Source: HGW-17 sp964516435 (lineage in GTDB: Bacteria > Myxococcota_A > Polyangia > HGW-17). From it: a stretch of 64,000 bases of DNA. The stretch is taken from contig CAZEZP010000065.1 in the NCBI GenBank assembly GCA_964516435.1, positions 1 to 64,000 of the forward strand. The letters are read 5' to 3'. The translations under genes and the position numbers were made by a program. How positions within the stretch are numbered: position 1 is the first letter of the stretch; each line of letters opens with the position of its first letter. The notes under the pieces were generated by a model. It did no database searches and had not been told where the DNA came from. It saw only the letters and a program-made list of their open reading frames with translations. Shown here one piece after another: positions 1 through 8,809 of this stretch.

Positions 1-264
1 CTCCCAATCCCGGCCCGATGGCCCCGTCCCAGTCCCCGGTTTTTGCAAATCCTCCGGCATTCACGAGGTGTTATGCGTGCTTGCCCCCAAAGTGCGGCCG
101 CGTCATCCGTGGGTAAAGCAATGGGCATCCGGTTCGTGATCAATTTTCCGGATGGCGCAAATGGCGCGCAGAAAATCGGAAAATACCCTGCCTGCCGCCG
201 CGTTTTCTTCGTGTATTTTTTCTTGCAGGTTCGTTATCCGGGAAAATGCTGGAATCGGATGGAA

Positions 265-1353
265 CTAGAAACTGCAGTCCGTGGCGGATGGGGTGCCGCC
301 CGCATCCTGGCAGATTTCCTCGTGGGTGCGCACGACGTCCCAGATCTTGATTTCATCGATGTAGCCATTGAAGAAATGGCCGTTTTCGGCCTGGCCGCCG
401 GTCAGGTAGTTGGATGCCACGTAGAAGCGGGAATCGGCGAGAACAGGAATGGGGCCAGCATACGAAGGAGTTCCGGACCCGGCTTCCTTGCCGTCTACGT
501 ACAGGGAAAGCGTTTCCCCGTTCCAGGTCATGGCGACGTGGTGCCAGGATCCCGTGGGCACCATGAGCGTGGACTCGACCGGGGAATCCCAGTCGCCCAC
601 GGCTGCCTCGAGCGTGAAATCCGGCGTGAGCGCCATGTAGAACGAAAGCCCCGTCGCATCGTAGCTTTCCACGGAGGACAGGATCATCGACAGGTTCATG
701 CCCACGAGCGTGGCCTGGATCCAGGCTTCGGCCGTGAACTGGCCATAACCTTCATAGCCGGGGCCGCAGTCCATGAAGGCACGCAGGTCTCCGTTCGAAC
801 TGGAGTCGAAGAAGATCGATTTGCCGATGCGTCCGGGCATGCCCTGAATGGTGGCGCCCGCGCCGATCGACCGGATCAGGCACATGTTCTCGTCGCCCGC
901 CGCGTTGGATTCCTGCGCGGTCATGGATTCCATCCGGTACCAGCCGCGCAGGTTCTCGTGCGAATCCACGCAGCCAGCGGTGTCGATGGTGCAGGTGGGC
1001 GTGCAGGAAAGCGTTCCGCCCACGTGGCCCAGCATCACGCAGGTGGCAGTCCCGAAGTCGTTGCCGTCGCACTCCTCCGTGAACGCCTGCACGCCGTCGC
1101 CGCATTCGTATTCCCACTGGCAGGTGTCGGAGCAGCCATCTCCGGAGCGGCGGTTGCCGTCGTCGCATTCCTCTTCGCCGCGCACCTGGCTGTCCCCGCA
1201 ATAACCATTCGTGTTGTTTGTGTTGTTCGTATTATTTGTGTTATTCGTATTATTTATATTATTTGTGTTATTCGTATTATTCGATTTTTTGGAGCCATCG
1301 TCACAGGCGCCAAAAAGCAACAGAACGGCAAGCAGGGGGGGCAGAATGCGCAT
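265..1353 (-). CDS. LamG-domain lipoprotein with Asn-Asn-Thr linker
   Basis: A 362-residue exported lipoprotein of unknown ligand. Residues 1-17 are a signal peptide ending in a lipobox (LFGAC, Cys17). Residues 25-48 are eight Asn-Asn-Thr(/Ile) units, a flexible stalk. Residues ~51-128 hold Cys-rich repeats of the ECDDGN...GDGCSDTC type common in myxobacterial surface proteins (DUF4215-like). Residues ~132-345 look like a LamG/concanavalin jellyroll, with the typical SWHHVAMTWNG and SLYVDGKEAG strands. It begins three bases after the stop of the ferritin-like gene, so it may be the last gene of the large upstream operon or have its own promoter. The fold assignment is sound; a binding role at the cell surface is inference. 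Confidence 0.85.
   Translation of the reverse strand: MRILPPLLAVLLLFGACDDGSKKSNNTNNTNNINNTNNTNNTNNTNNTNGYCGDSQVRGEEECDDGNRRSGDGCSDTCQWEYECGDGVQAFTEECDGNDFGTATCVMLGHVGGTLSCTPTCTIDTAGCVDSHENLRGWYRMESMTAQESNAAGDENMCLIRSIGAGATIQGMPGRIGKSIFFDSSSNGDLRAFMDCGPGYEGYGQFTAEAWIQATLVGMNLSMILSSVESYDATGLSFYMALTPDFTLEAAVGDWDSPVESTLMVPTGSWHHVAMTWNGETLSLYVDGKEAGSGTPSYAGPIPVLADSRFYVASNYLTGGQAENGHFFNGYIDEIKIWDVVRTHEEICQDAGGTPSATDCSF
1210..1281 (-). repeat. 9-bp tandem repeat encoding (NNT)8
   Basis: Eight near-identical 9-bp units of AAT/AAC AAT/AAC ACx type lie inside the LamG lipoprotein gene and encode Asn-Asn-Thr (one Asn-Asn-Ile). The block is AT-rich against a GC-rich gene. Copy number could change by slipped-strand mispairing without breaking the frame, altering stalk length. 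Confidence 0.9.
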
Positions 1354-1356
1354 GGT

Positions 1357-1830
1357 TCACTCCGTGGGTTTTGGATAAAGAGATTTGTGCAAGGACATCA
1401 AGCGGCGTTCGTGGCCTTCTTCCTGTGCCACGAGTTCTGCGAACACTTCCTGCAGATCACCCATGTCGGACAGCGCCAGCAGCGAACGGTAGAGACGGGC
1501 GGTCGCCCGTTCCCGGTTCGCCGCCGCCAGCAGGATGTCGGACAGTTCCGCATGCGCGGGCACGGCCGGAAGTTCCACGATGGCCCTGGCCGACAGGCGC
1601 GTTTCCTCCGAAAGCGCGGCTTCGCGTTTCCATAGCGGGTTCTTGCGCAGGAGAATGTCTCTGTGATTCTGCTCCTCGAGGGCGAGGATCTTGAACAGTT
1701 TCACCACCTCGGGCGGTTTCACGCCGGCGCTTTCCTTGGCGGCGGCCGCGTAGAACGCGTAGCTCTCCTCCTCGATGCGGATGGCGAAGTCGATGATGTC
1801 GTCGAACGTGGCGGGCGGATTTTCTCTCAT
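1357..1830 (-). CDS. Ferritin-like (rubrerythrin-type) di-iron protein
   Basis: A 157-residue four-helix ferritin-like protein without a rubredoxin domain. The iron-ligand pattern is visible: Glu20-22 in helix 1, E53xxH56 in helix 2, a Glu in RERATARLY and a second ExxH in EEGHERRLM. Such proteins reduce peroxide or store iron in anaerobes. The start chosen is the ATG after AAAGGACGAG; an ATG seven codons earlier (position 1851) is also possible. It follows the stop of the ferredoxin/flavoprotein subunit by about 25 bp, so it is probably the last or second-last gene of the Mbx-like operon and may protect the oxygen-sensitive FeS subunits (inference). Confidence 0.8.
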   Translation of the reverse strand: MRENPPATFDDIIDFAIRIEEESYAFYAAAAKESAGVKPPEVVKLFKILALEEQNHRDILLRKNPLWKREAALSEETRLSARAIVELPAVPAHAELSDILLAAANRERATARLYRSLLALSDMGDLQEVFAELVAQEEGHERRLMSLHKSLYPKPTE

Positions 1831-1855
1831 GGCCGTATCTCGTCCTTTCATCACG

Positions 1856-3688
1856 TCAGCGGTTGAAATGCGCATCCACGGCCCGGGCGGCTTCGTGCCC
1901 GTCGGCGACGGCATGGATGATATCAGGTCCGTGCAGAATGTCACCTACTACGAACACGCCCGGGATGCCGGATGCCAGCGAAGTGGCGCGGCCGCGCACC
2001 AGCCCGAGTCGTTCCTGTTCCTCCTGCGTGAGGAAGGACCAGTCGGGAGCCTGCCCGATGGCCTCGACGATCTGCTCGCCGGCGTAGCAGTAGGTCACCT
2101 CGGGAGACAGTTGCGGGGAAAACTTTCCGTTCTCGTCGAACACCCGGTCGCAGCGGCACATGGCCAGTCCCGAGATTTTGCCGTTTTCGTCCTTTTCCAC
2201 GGACTGCGGCGCCCAGGAAGGCTCGATGACGATGCCTTCCTCCATCGCCTCCTCGATTTCCTCTTCGTCGGCGGGCATTTCGCGGCGGCTTTCCAGGCAG
2301 GTGACGAGCAGATCCACCTTGCCGTACCGGATCCTCTGCAGGCGCGCGAGCGTTCGGGCGATGTCCATGGCCACGTTGCCGCCGCCCACCACGACGATTT
2401 TCCTTTCCACGGGGATTTCCTCGCCGGACCGGTATTTGCGCAGCAACTCGATGGCGCGGTGCACGCCCGGGCTTTCCCAGCCGGTCATCCGGGTGGTGCG
2501 CCCTTCGAAGAAGCCGATGGCCAGAATCACGGCATCGTGGCGGGAACGCAAATCGGAAAACGTCACGTCGCGGCCCACCGTCACGCCCGTGCGGATTTCG
2601 ACTCCCAGCGCTTCGATCGCGGCGATTTCGGCGTCCAGCACGGCATCCGGCAGGCGGTAGGCGGGAATGCCGTAGCGCATGGTGCCGCCCGCTTTGGGCA
2701 TGCGCTCATAGATGGTCACGGCATGCCCGAGACCGGCCAGGTAGTACGCCGCGGCCAGGCCCCCCGGGCCGGATCCCACGATGCCCACGCTCTTGCCGGA
2801 TGCGGCTGCCGCTTTCTGCTCGGCGGCCACGCGCACGCGTTCCTCCTGCGGCAGGCTGTCCAGCGCATAGCGCTTGAGCCAGCGGATGGCCACGGCCTCG
2901 CCGCGGTGCGAGATGGCGCACACGGTTTCGCACTTGTGGGTGCACACGCGCCCGCAGATGGCCGGAAGCGGGTTGGTGCGGTACATGATGCGCACGCTTT
3001 CCTCGATTTTGCCGTCGTAGATGGCCCGGATGTATTCGGGAATGTGCATGTGCGCGGGGCAGGTGTTCGTGCAGATGCCGCACTCGATGCAGCGGGCGGC
3101 TTCCCGGAGCGCGGCCTCGCGGGAAAAGCCATGCACGATTTCCAGAAATCCGTTCACGCGTTCTTCGGCCTTCATCTGCGGCATGGGCGCCCGCTGGAAA
3201 TCCAGCCAGCGGGAACTTTCCGTCTGCACCCAGCCCGGATTGTCCGCATGCGCATCGGCGGGCTTGATGGTGAAGGCATCGCGTTTCCAGAGGACTTCCT
3301 GCAGCGGCTCCTCCACCTCGCTGGGCCGAGTGTAGATATAATCGCGGCTCATTCTGAGGCTGCCGCTCGGGCAGGAATCCACGCAGAACGCGCAGAAGCA
3401 GCAGCGCCCGTAATCGATAACGGGCCGCTCGCTGGTTTTGGCGGGATCCTCCGGCGCATCCGGGTCCGGCGTCATGGTGATGGCGGCCGTGGGACAAACG
3501 CGCGAGCAGTTGCCGCATCCGATGCACGCATTGAGATCGTTGGCGTGCATGCCGCGGTAGATCAGGCTCGGCCCCGGCTTGCCGTGCACATCCAGATCTT
3601 CCTTGGGGTACTGGATCGTGGCTGGCTTGCGGAAGAGGTTGGCCAGAATCGAGAAGGGAGCGAAGAAACTCTTTTCACCCAGAGCCAT
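1856..3688 (-). CDS. Ferredoxin-GltD-like FAD/NAD(P)H oxidoreductase fusion
   Basis: A 610-residue electron-input subunit joining two modules. Residues ~50-106 are a NuoI/MbxN-like ferredoxin domain with two [4Fe-4S] motifs (C55xxC58xxC61xxxC65 and C95xxC98xxC101xxxC105). The rest resembles the glutamate synthase small subunit / NfnB family: its own FeS cysteines (CIECGICTNTCP, then CGRVCTHKCETVC), an FAD-binding GSGPGG near residue 300, an NAD(P)H-binding GGGNVAMD and a C-terminal FVVGDI. No glutamate synthase large subunit is nearby. It is preceded by NuoD- and NuoC-like genes with a strong ribosome site (AGGAGG), nine bp after the NuoD-like stop. I infer that it passes electrons between NAD(P)H and the FeS chain of the membrane complex; the direction is not visible from sequence. 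Confidence 0.85.
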   Translation of the reverse strand: MALGEKSFFAPFSILANLFRKPATIQYPKEDLDVHGKPGPSLIYRGMHANDLNACIGCGNCSRVCPTAAITMTPDPDAPEDPAKTSERPVIDYGRCCFCAFCVDSCPSGSLRMSRDYIYTRPSEVEEPLQEVLWKRDAFTIKPADAHADNPGWVQTESSRWLDFQRAPMPQMKAEERVNGFLEIVHGFSREAALREAARCIECGICTNTCPAHMHIPEYIRAIYDGKIEESVRIMYRTNPLPAICGRVCTHKCETVCAISHRGEAVAIRWLKRYALDSLPQEERVRVAAEQKAAAASGKSVGIVGSGPGGLAAAYYLAGLGHAVTIYERMPKAGGTMRYGIPAYRLPDAVLDAEIAAIEALGVEIRTGVTVGRDVTFSDLRSRHDAVILAIGFFEGRTTRMTGWESPGVHRAIELLRKYRSGEEIPVERKIVVVGGGNVAMDIARTLARLQRIRYGKVDLLVTCLESRREMPADEEEIEEAMEEGIVIEPSWAPQSVEKDENGKISGLAMCRCDRVFDENGKFSPQLSPEVTYCYAGEQIVEAIGQAPDWSFLTQEEQERLGLVRGRATSLASGIPGVFVVGDILHGPDIIHAVADGHEAARAVDAHFNR

Positions 3689-3697
3689 GGCGGCCTC

Positions 3698-4849
3698 CTA
3701 ACGGTCGATGTCCGGCGGGCAGATGGCGAACGACATCATCCACGCGGCCACGTCGTCGATTTTCATGCCCGGAAGATGCTTGTGGCACAAATACAGGCCC
3801 GCCGGCAGCGACGGCCCGCGCACGCTTACGCGGTAGGGTTTCTCGCCGCCGTCGGAGACCACGTAGTACCCGAATTCGCCCTTGGAACTCTCCACCTTGG
3901 AATACGCGTCGCCGGCCGGCACCCGCAACTTGGCGAGGTTGCCCAGATCCGCATGCACGGGACCTTCGGGAATGGCGGCGATGAGCCGGCGCAGGATGCG
4001 CACGCTTTCGGCGAAATCCAGGCGCACCTGCACCGCCCGGGCGAGCGCGTCGCCGCCGCCGGATGTGGGAATGTCCACCTGCACCTGGTCGTAGGCCGCA
4101 TACGGCGCATCCACGCGGATGTCGGCCTTCACGCCGCAGGCCCGCAGCGCCGGGCCCGTGATGCCGGATTCCATGGCTTCCTGCGCGGAAATCGGAGCCA
4201 GTCCCTCCAAGCGCTTCCACACCACGTGATTCTCGTACAGCAGGCGGTCGTACTCCGGCATCTGCGCCTCGATGTGGTCTAGCAGCCGCGACACGCTCTC
4301 CAGCCAGCCTTCCGGGGCGTCGTTTCGCACGCCGCCGGGAATGTTGTAGATGTGGTATACGCGCGCACCTGTGAGCGCCTCGAAGCGGTCCAGGATGAGA
4401 TCGCGCTCGATCATCATCAGGTACATCGTGCTGTAGTGTCCCAGCGCGCCAGCCAGGCCGCCCATGCCCATGTAGAGCGAGCCCAGGCGCGACAGTTCCA
4501 GCGTGATCGAACGCAGGAACCGCGCGCGCATGGGCACTTCGCAGCCGAGCAGTTTTTCCACGGCCTGGCAGTAGGCGACCTCGTTGGGATCGGGATCCGG
4601 CACGCACACGCGCGGAATCAGCGAGAGGTTGGCCGCCCAGGGCTTGTTCTCCATGGCCTTCTCGAATCCGCGGTGCAGCATGCCCGCATTCGGGCGCACC
4701 TTCACGATCTCGGTGCCCACCATCGTGAGCACGTAGCCGAAGTTGCCGTGCATGCCGGGATGGTTGGGGCCGAAGAACAGGTCGTAATCGGCGTATTCGC
4801 CGGCTTCGCGCAGTTTTTCGAGCGTGGTGTATCCGTCAGGAAGGTACAT
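3698..4849 (-). CDS. NuoD/MbxL-like catalytic-core subunit
   Basis: A 383-residue homologue of the complex I 49-kDa subunit and of the large subunit of group 4 [NiFe]-hydrogenases. The N-terminal HPGMHG (His30-Gly35) and MLHRGFEK block (from Met57) are conserved. The two places where hydrogenases carry the CxxC nickel ligands read C82-V-P-D85 and C377-P-P-D380, so each pair has become CxxD and a normal NiFe site cannot form. The DRxDY quinone-site segment of complex I is also not present. This pattern fits the Mbx/MBS branch rather than hydrogenase or quinone reductase. Strong GGAGG ribosome site; its 5' end overlaps the NuoC-like gene by 14 bp. Confidence 0.85.
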   Translation of the reverse strand: MYLPDGYTTLEKLREAGEYADYDLFFGPNHPGMHGNFGYVLTMVGTEIVKVRPNAGMLHRGFEKAMENKPWAANLSLIPRVCVPDPDPNEVAYCQAVEKLLGCEVPMRARFLRSITLELSRLGSLYMGMGGLAGALGHYSTMYLMMIERDLILDRFEALTGARVYHIYNIPGGVRNDAPEGWLESVSRLLDHIEAQMPEYDRLLYENHVVWKRLEGLAPISAQEAMESGITGPALRACGVKADIRVDAPYAAYDQVQVDIPTSGGGDALARAVQVRLDFAESVRILRRLIAAIPEGPVHADLGNLAKLRVPAGDAYSKVESSKGEFGYYVVSDGGEKPYRVSVRGPSLPAGLYLCHKHLPGMKIDDVAAWMMSFAICPPDIDR

Positions 4850-5366
4850 TGGCGTCCTCCTTGTCCGCGTCCGCCGGCGGCGGCACGAGCCCCAGTCCCT
4901 CGAGGGTATAAGCTTTGAGCGAATATTCGCGGGAATTGAAATCCTTGCGCAACGGGGGCTTGTCCTTCCAGTTGTGCAGGAACAGCGGAGAGAGATCCGG
5001 GTTTCCGACGAAATAGACCCCCATCATTTCGTGGATTTCCTGCTCGTAAGGCTGCGCGTGGCCCCAGATGCGGTGCGCCGTGAACATCCACGGCTTTTCG
5101 CGTTCGAGCCGGGTCTTGACCAGCAGGTGCACGCGGTGTTCGTAACTCCACAGGTGATAGACCAGTTCGATCTGGTTTTCGGCAATCCAGTCCACGGCCG
5201 AGATGAATGCCAGGTGCACGAAGGAGTGGTCGCGGCAGAACGAGAGAAGCGGCAGACAGCGATCCCGCGGCACCCGCACTTCCCACTGGGCGCCGCCCTT
5301 GTCGGCGAAGACGGCCGCATTTCCGAAGAATTCCGTCAGCATGCGCGAAAAGCGTTCAGGCGTCAT
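4836..5366 (-). CDS. NuoC/MbxK-like 30-kDa subunit
   Basis: A 176-residue protein of the respiratory complex I 30-kDa family, the linker between the NuoD- and NuoB-like subunits in the peripheral arm. The family signature is present in the second half: EIHEMMGVYFVGNPDL followed by LFLHNWKDKPPLRKDF. No cofactor ligands are expected. It is a stand-alone protein, as in Mbh/Mbx complexes, not fused to NuoD. Both ends overlap the neighbours by about ten bases, typical of translational coupling; AGGAGG lies seven bases before the start. Confidence 0.85.
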   Translation of the reverse strand: MTPERFSRMLTEFFGNAAVFADKGGAQWEVRVPRDRCLPLLSFCRDHSFVHLAFISAVDWIAENQIELVYHLWSYEHRVHLLVKTRLEREKPWMFTAHRIWGHAQPYEQEIHEMMGVYFVGNPDLSPLFLHNWKDKPPLRKDFNSREYSLKAYTLEGLGLVPPPADADKEDANVPS

Positions 5367-6012
5367 GGCGTTCCTCCTGCCGGTCGCGGATTTCCGCGGG
5401 CGCGTCCTTCCACAGGCTCTCCACCAGGGCGGGATCGGAAAACGGGTCTTCCCAGGGCTCCAGCACCGCCTGCGTGCGGGCCAGCACGGCGTCCTGGTTG
5501 CGCTTGTACCAGTCGTAATGCCTGCGGTAGCGCTTGTAGCCCACGGCCTTGCCGGCCTGGATCTCGTCCATCAGTTTCTGGAAGGCATCCAGGACGGCCT
5601 GCGGGCGCGGCATGCAGCCGGCGATCGACATGTCCACGGGCAGGAAGAGCTCCAGGTGGTTGATGACCGGGTAGGCATCCCAGTAGATCCCGCCATTGAT
5701 GGGGCAGGAGCCGAATCCCACCACGTACTTGGGGTCCTGCATCTGCTCGTAGGAGTAGATCACGCGCTTGAGCGTCTTGACCGAGAGATAGCCGGTGATC
5801 AGCAGCAGATCCGCCTGGCGCGGCGTGGCCATGGGACCCATCCCGAAGCGCTCCATGTCGTAGCGCGAGGTCATGGACGGCGGCAGTTCGATGGCGCCGC
5901 AGCCCGTGCAGTAGTACAGCATCCACATCGAGCGCTTGCGGAAATAGTTGAGCACGTTTTCCCAGGCGCTCTGCTTTTCGTCGCGAAGGTTGAACAGAAC
6001 GGCGTCTTCCAT
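5356..6012 (-). CDS. NuoB/MbxJ-like FeS subunit
   Basis: A 218-residue homologue of complex I NuoB (PSST) and of hydrogenase small subunits. Four cysteines for one [4Fe-4S] cluster are visible: C35xxC38 (YYCTGCG), C103 (GSCPINGG) and C133 (GCMPRP). The spaced C35xxC38 is the hydrogenase/Mbx arrangement; canonical complex I has adjacent cysteines here. The cluster would be the last relay before the NuoD-like active site. A charged C-terminal tail of about 70 residues is longer than in many homologues. It sits between NuoH-like and NuoC-like genes, the order found in Mbh/Mbx operons. Confidence 0.87.
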   Translation of the reverse strand: MEDAVLFNLRDEKQSAWENVLNYFRKRSMWMLYYCTGCGAIELPPSMTSRYDMERFGMGPMATPRQADLLLITGYLSVKTLKRVIYSYEQMQDPKYVVGFGSCPINGGIYWDAYPVINHLELFLPVDMSIAGCMPRPQAVLDAFQKLMDEIQAGKAVGYKRYRRHYDWYKRNQDAVLARTQAVLEPWEDPFSDPALVESLWKDAPAEIRDRQEERHDA

Positions 6013-6025
6013 GGGACACCCCTTT

Positions 6026-6922
6026 CTATATTCCGCCTTTGGTCAGGACCAGTTGCACAAGCGCCAGCGAGCCCGCCCAGCGCCACAGGTGCGCGATGCC
6101 CTGCTCGATGCGGTAGCGCGCCATGACGGCGTTGACCGCCATGGAGGTCAGATACACCAGCAGTTGCTTGCCGAAGAACGTCGCGGGATTGTGGGCACCT
6201 CCCAAAAACAGGTTCACGATGAGCGCGGTTTCCACGTACAGTTGTACGGCATGCAGCAGGAAGGCCAGCCCCAGGTATTTGCCCGAGAGTTCCACCATCG
6301 GGCCGGAGGCGATTTCGGCCGGAGCGATCATCATGTCGTAGGGTTTTTCGCCGATCATGCCCTGGAAGGCGATTTCCACGGCCAGAAAGCCCACGGGAAA
6401 CTTCCAGATGAACCAGTTGCCGATTCCGCCCTGCTGGTGTCCCACGATGGCGAGCAGGTTCGAGGAGCCGGTCACGAGGATCATGGCCAGGATCACCATC
6501 ACCAGCGGGATCTTGTAGCCGAACATGAGCGCCAGCGCGCGGGAGATGCCCAGCGGCGCCTGCGGATTGCCCGAGGCGCTCACGCCCATGGCCATGCCCA
6601 GATAGCCGATGGTCATCAGGTAGAGGATGACCACCAGGCTGGCCGAGCCCGTGGGCGTCCACTGGACGAAGGGCACGTAGTAGGCCGTGGCGATGAGGCC
6701 GGCCAGCGACATGATGGAGCCCAGATCCATCACGAAGCCGTGCGTGATGGAACTCTTGGAGAAGCATTTGAGCACGTCGATGTAGGCCTGGTAGAACGGC
6801 GGGCCGATGCGGCGCTGGATGCGCGCCGTGAACTGGCGGCCCAGTCCCATGAGCAGCAGGCCGATGCCCATGGCCAGGAAGGAAACGCCCAGCAGATGAG
6901 GAAGCATGTGGATGAATCTCAT
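6026..6922 (-). CDS. NuoH/MbxM-like membrane subunit
   Basis: A 298-residue, strongly hydrophobic protein with about eight membrane segments, of the NuoH/HyfC/MbhM family that joins the peripheral arm to the membrane arm. Typical charged loops are visible: RIQRRIGPPFYQAYIDVLK after the first helix, and the IAFQGMIGEKPYDM/APAEIASGPMVE region with conserved acidic residues in the middle. The start overlaps the stop of the NuoL/M-like gene (ATGA), so the two are translationally coupled. It should contribute to ion translocation at the interface with the NuoD/NuoB-like subunits. Confidence 0.87.
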   Translation of the reverse strand: MRFIHMLPHLLGVSFLAMGIGLLLMGLGRQFTARIQRRIGPPFYQAYIDVLKCFSKSSITHGFVMDLGSIMSLAGLIATAYYVPFVQWTPTGSASLVVILYLMTIGYLGMAMGVSASGNPQAPLGISRALALMFGYKIPLVMVILAMILVTGSSNLLAIVGHQQGGIGNWFIWKFPVGFLAVEIAFQGMIGEKPYDMMIAPAEIASGPMVELSGKYLGLAFLLHAVQLYVETALIVNLFLGGAHNPATFFGKQLLVYLTSMAVNAVMARYRIEQGIAHLWRWAGSLALVQLVLTKGGI

Positions 6923-8805
6923 GACAGCACCCCGAAAGCGATGAGCAGGACCACGCCCGCCAGGATCGACCACGTGGAGAATCCGGGAGAGGAGAATCCG
7001 TCGGCGAAGGCCGCCCCGGCGCGCTGGCCCGTGCGGGCGAGCATCGACAGGAAGCGTTCGGCGGCGCCCAGCGGGAAGCGGGCGAACAGGACGCGGATCG
7101 GCTGGTAGAACGCATAGGCGTACTGGTAGCGCTCCGGCGTCAGGTTCCAGTCGGCCGGATTCTCGCCGGCCGTGTAATTGTCCATCATGGGCACATGGCG
7201 CCGGCGGCCTCCCAGCACGAAGAAGAGGAACACCAGCGCGGCCGCGAAGGCGAACACGCCGAAGAGCAGGGCGAAGTCGATGCCGACCGTGGCGCCCACG
7301 ACGATGGTCCAGTTGGAGCGCACGGCCTGCATGCCCAGGGAGGCGAGGATCTTGTTGATGGGCGTGAGCAGGAGGCCCGGCGCGATGCCGGCGGCCATGA
7401 TGGCGGCCATGAAGGCCACCATGGGCAGCGCCATGGGAAGGGGCACCTCGCGCACGTGCTCGTGGCGCGGGGAGAGTTGCCCCAGGAAGATGCTGTGCAG
7501 GGCGCGGTAGAGATAGAGGAAGGCGCCCGTGGAGGCGAAGAAGAGCGCCGTGGCCTGGAAGACCAGTTTCTTCTGGAACAGCGCCTCGAAAATCATCCAT
7601 TTGGAGGCGAATCCCGACATCGGCGGGATGCCGGCCGCGGCGATGATGGCCACGAGGAAGGTCAAAAACGTCAGCGGCATGCGCAGCGCCAGTCCGCCCA
7701 TGCGGTGCATCTCGCGCTCGCCGGTGCGCCATTTCACGGCGGCCACGGTCATGAACATGGCGCCCTTGAACACCATGTGGTTGGCCATGTGGAAGAGGGC
7801 CGCGGCCGTGCCCAGCACGCTGTGGGCGGAGATGGCCGTGCCGATGTAGCCCAGGTTGGCGACCGTGGACCATGCCAGCAGGCGCTTGGCGTCATTGGAA
7901 AAGATGGCCGCGAGCGTGGCCGCCACGGCGGTGAGCGCGCTCACCCAGCCCAGGATGTACAGCGGCCACGGGATGCCCTCGATGGTGCGCACGGCGCCCG
8001 CCGGCGCGGCGGCGAACAGGGGCACCCAGAGGATGAACAGCCCGTAGAGGCCATACTTGATGAGCACGCCCGAGAGGAAGGGGGAGAAATCATCGGGCGC
8101 CTCGGCATGCGCGAAGGCCGGCCACATGTGGAAGGGGAACAGGGCGGCCTTGGTCAGGAAGGCCAGGGAGAACAGGCCCAGCACGGCCCAGGCGCGCACG
8201 TTCCTGGCGGCCATCCAGCCGGCGAGCGTGCCCAGGGTGTCGGAGATTTCGAAGGATCCGTTGTAGAGTGCCACCCACCAAGCGCCGGCCAGGAGCGCCA
8301 GCGAGCCGAAGGCGGACAGGGCGAAGTACCACACGCCGGCCGTGAAGGCTTCGCGCTTTTTGTGCCCCACGATGACGAGCGTGAGCACCGAGGCCAGTTC
8401 CCAGGCGATGAAGAACGAGAGCCAGTCGGCCGCGAGGAACACGCCGTTGCCGGCGCCCCAGAGCGCCAGGTACAGATGTGCCGTGCCGGAATCGTGCTTT
8501 TTGTCGTTGAACACCAGCGAGAACAGCGTGAAGGCCGCCGTGGCCAGACTCGACATGATCAGGAAGAACCAGGCCGTATGCGTGAGCGCGAAATGGAATT
8601 TCAACGGCTGGCCCAGCATGGAGACCGGCAGCACCAGCGAAACGTCGGGCAGCACGCCGGGACGCACGAATACGAGCACGAAGGCGGTGGCCGACGTGGT
8701 CAGGAACAAAAGCGTCCAGCGCAGCACCCGGGGCAGGATGAGGGAGATGATCCCCAGAAGCGCCGGTGCGAACATCAAGATGGGAAACGTCAGGTTCTTG
8801 TCCAT
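6919..8805 (-). CDS. NuoL/M-type antiporter-like subunit
   Basis: A 628-residue polytopic protein of the proton_antipo_M family (NuoL/NuoM/HyfB/MrpD), with about 14-16 membrane segments. Features include an acidic residue in FFIAWELASVL, the broken-helix region with FLTKAALFPFHMWPAFAHAEAP, and the lysine and histidine positions used for ion transfer. The C-terminal ~100 residues carry extra helices after a charged loop, as in the longer H-type subunits. The start used is the ATG six bases after AGGTG; a TTG 18 bases upstream overlaps the preceding stop and has no ribosome site. This is one of two antiporter-like subunits, as in Mbx (H and H'). Confidence 0.87.
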   Translation of the reverse strand: MDKNLTFPILMFAPALLGIISLILPRVLRWTLLFLTTSATAFVLVFVRPGVLPDVSLVLPVSMLGQPLKFHFALTHTAWFFLIMSSLATAAFTLFSLVFNDKKHDSGTAHLYLALWGAGNGVFLAADWLSFFIAWELASVLTLVIVGHKKREAFTAGVWYFALSAFGSLALLAGAWWVALYNGSFEISDTLGTLAGWMAARNVRAWAVLGLFSLAFLTKAALFPFHMWPAFAHAEAPDDFSPFLSGVLIKYGLYGLFILWVPLFAAAPAGAVRTIEGIPWPLYILGWVSALTAVAATLAAIFSNDAKRLLAWSTVANLGYIGTAISAHSVLGTAAALFHMANHMVFKGAMFMTVAAVKWRTGEREMHRMGGLALRMPLTFLTFLVAIIAAAGIPPMSGFASKWMIFEALFQKKLVFQATALFFASTGAFLYLYRALHSIFLGQLSPRHEHVREVPLPMALPMVAFMAAIMAAGIAPGLLLTPINKILASLGMQAVRSNWTIVVGATVGIDFALLFGVFAFAAALVFLFFVLGGRRRHVPMMDNYTAGENPADWNLTPERYQYAYAFYQPIRVLFARFPLGAAERFLSMLARTGQRAGAAFADGFSSPGFSTWSILAGVVLLIAFGVLS

Positions 8806-8809
8806 GGTT

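Noticed and set aside
1..264. A plus-strand gene at the left edge
   Set aside because: Open frames here have no ribosome site or recognisable product and run antisense through the LamG lipoprotein gene.
1775..4282. Very long open frame (835 codons) on the plus strand, and similar ones at 21545-25279 and 43741-47280 on the minus strand
   Set aside because: They lie antisense to well-recognised genes, have His/Arg/Gly-rich composition and no family motifs. GC-rich third positions open such frames by chance.
3698..6012. Membrane-bound [NiFe]-hydrogenase
   Set aside because: Subunit order fits, but both nickel-ligand pairs read CxxD and no maturation genes (hypA-F type) are present.
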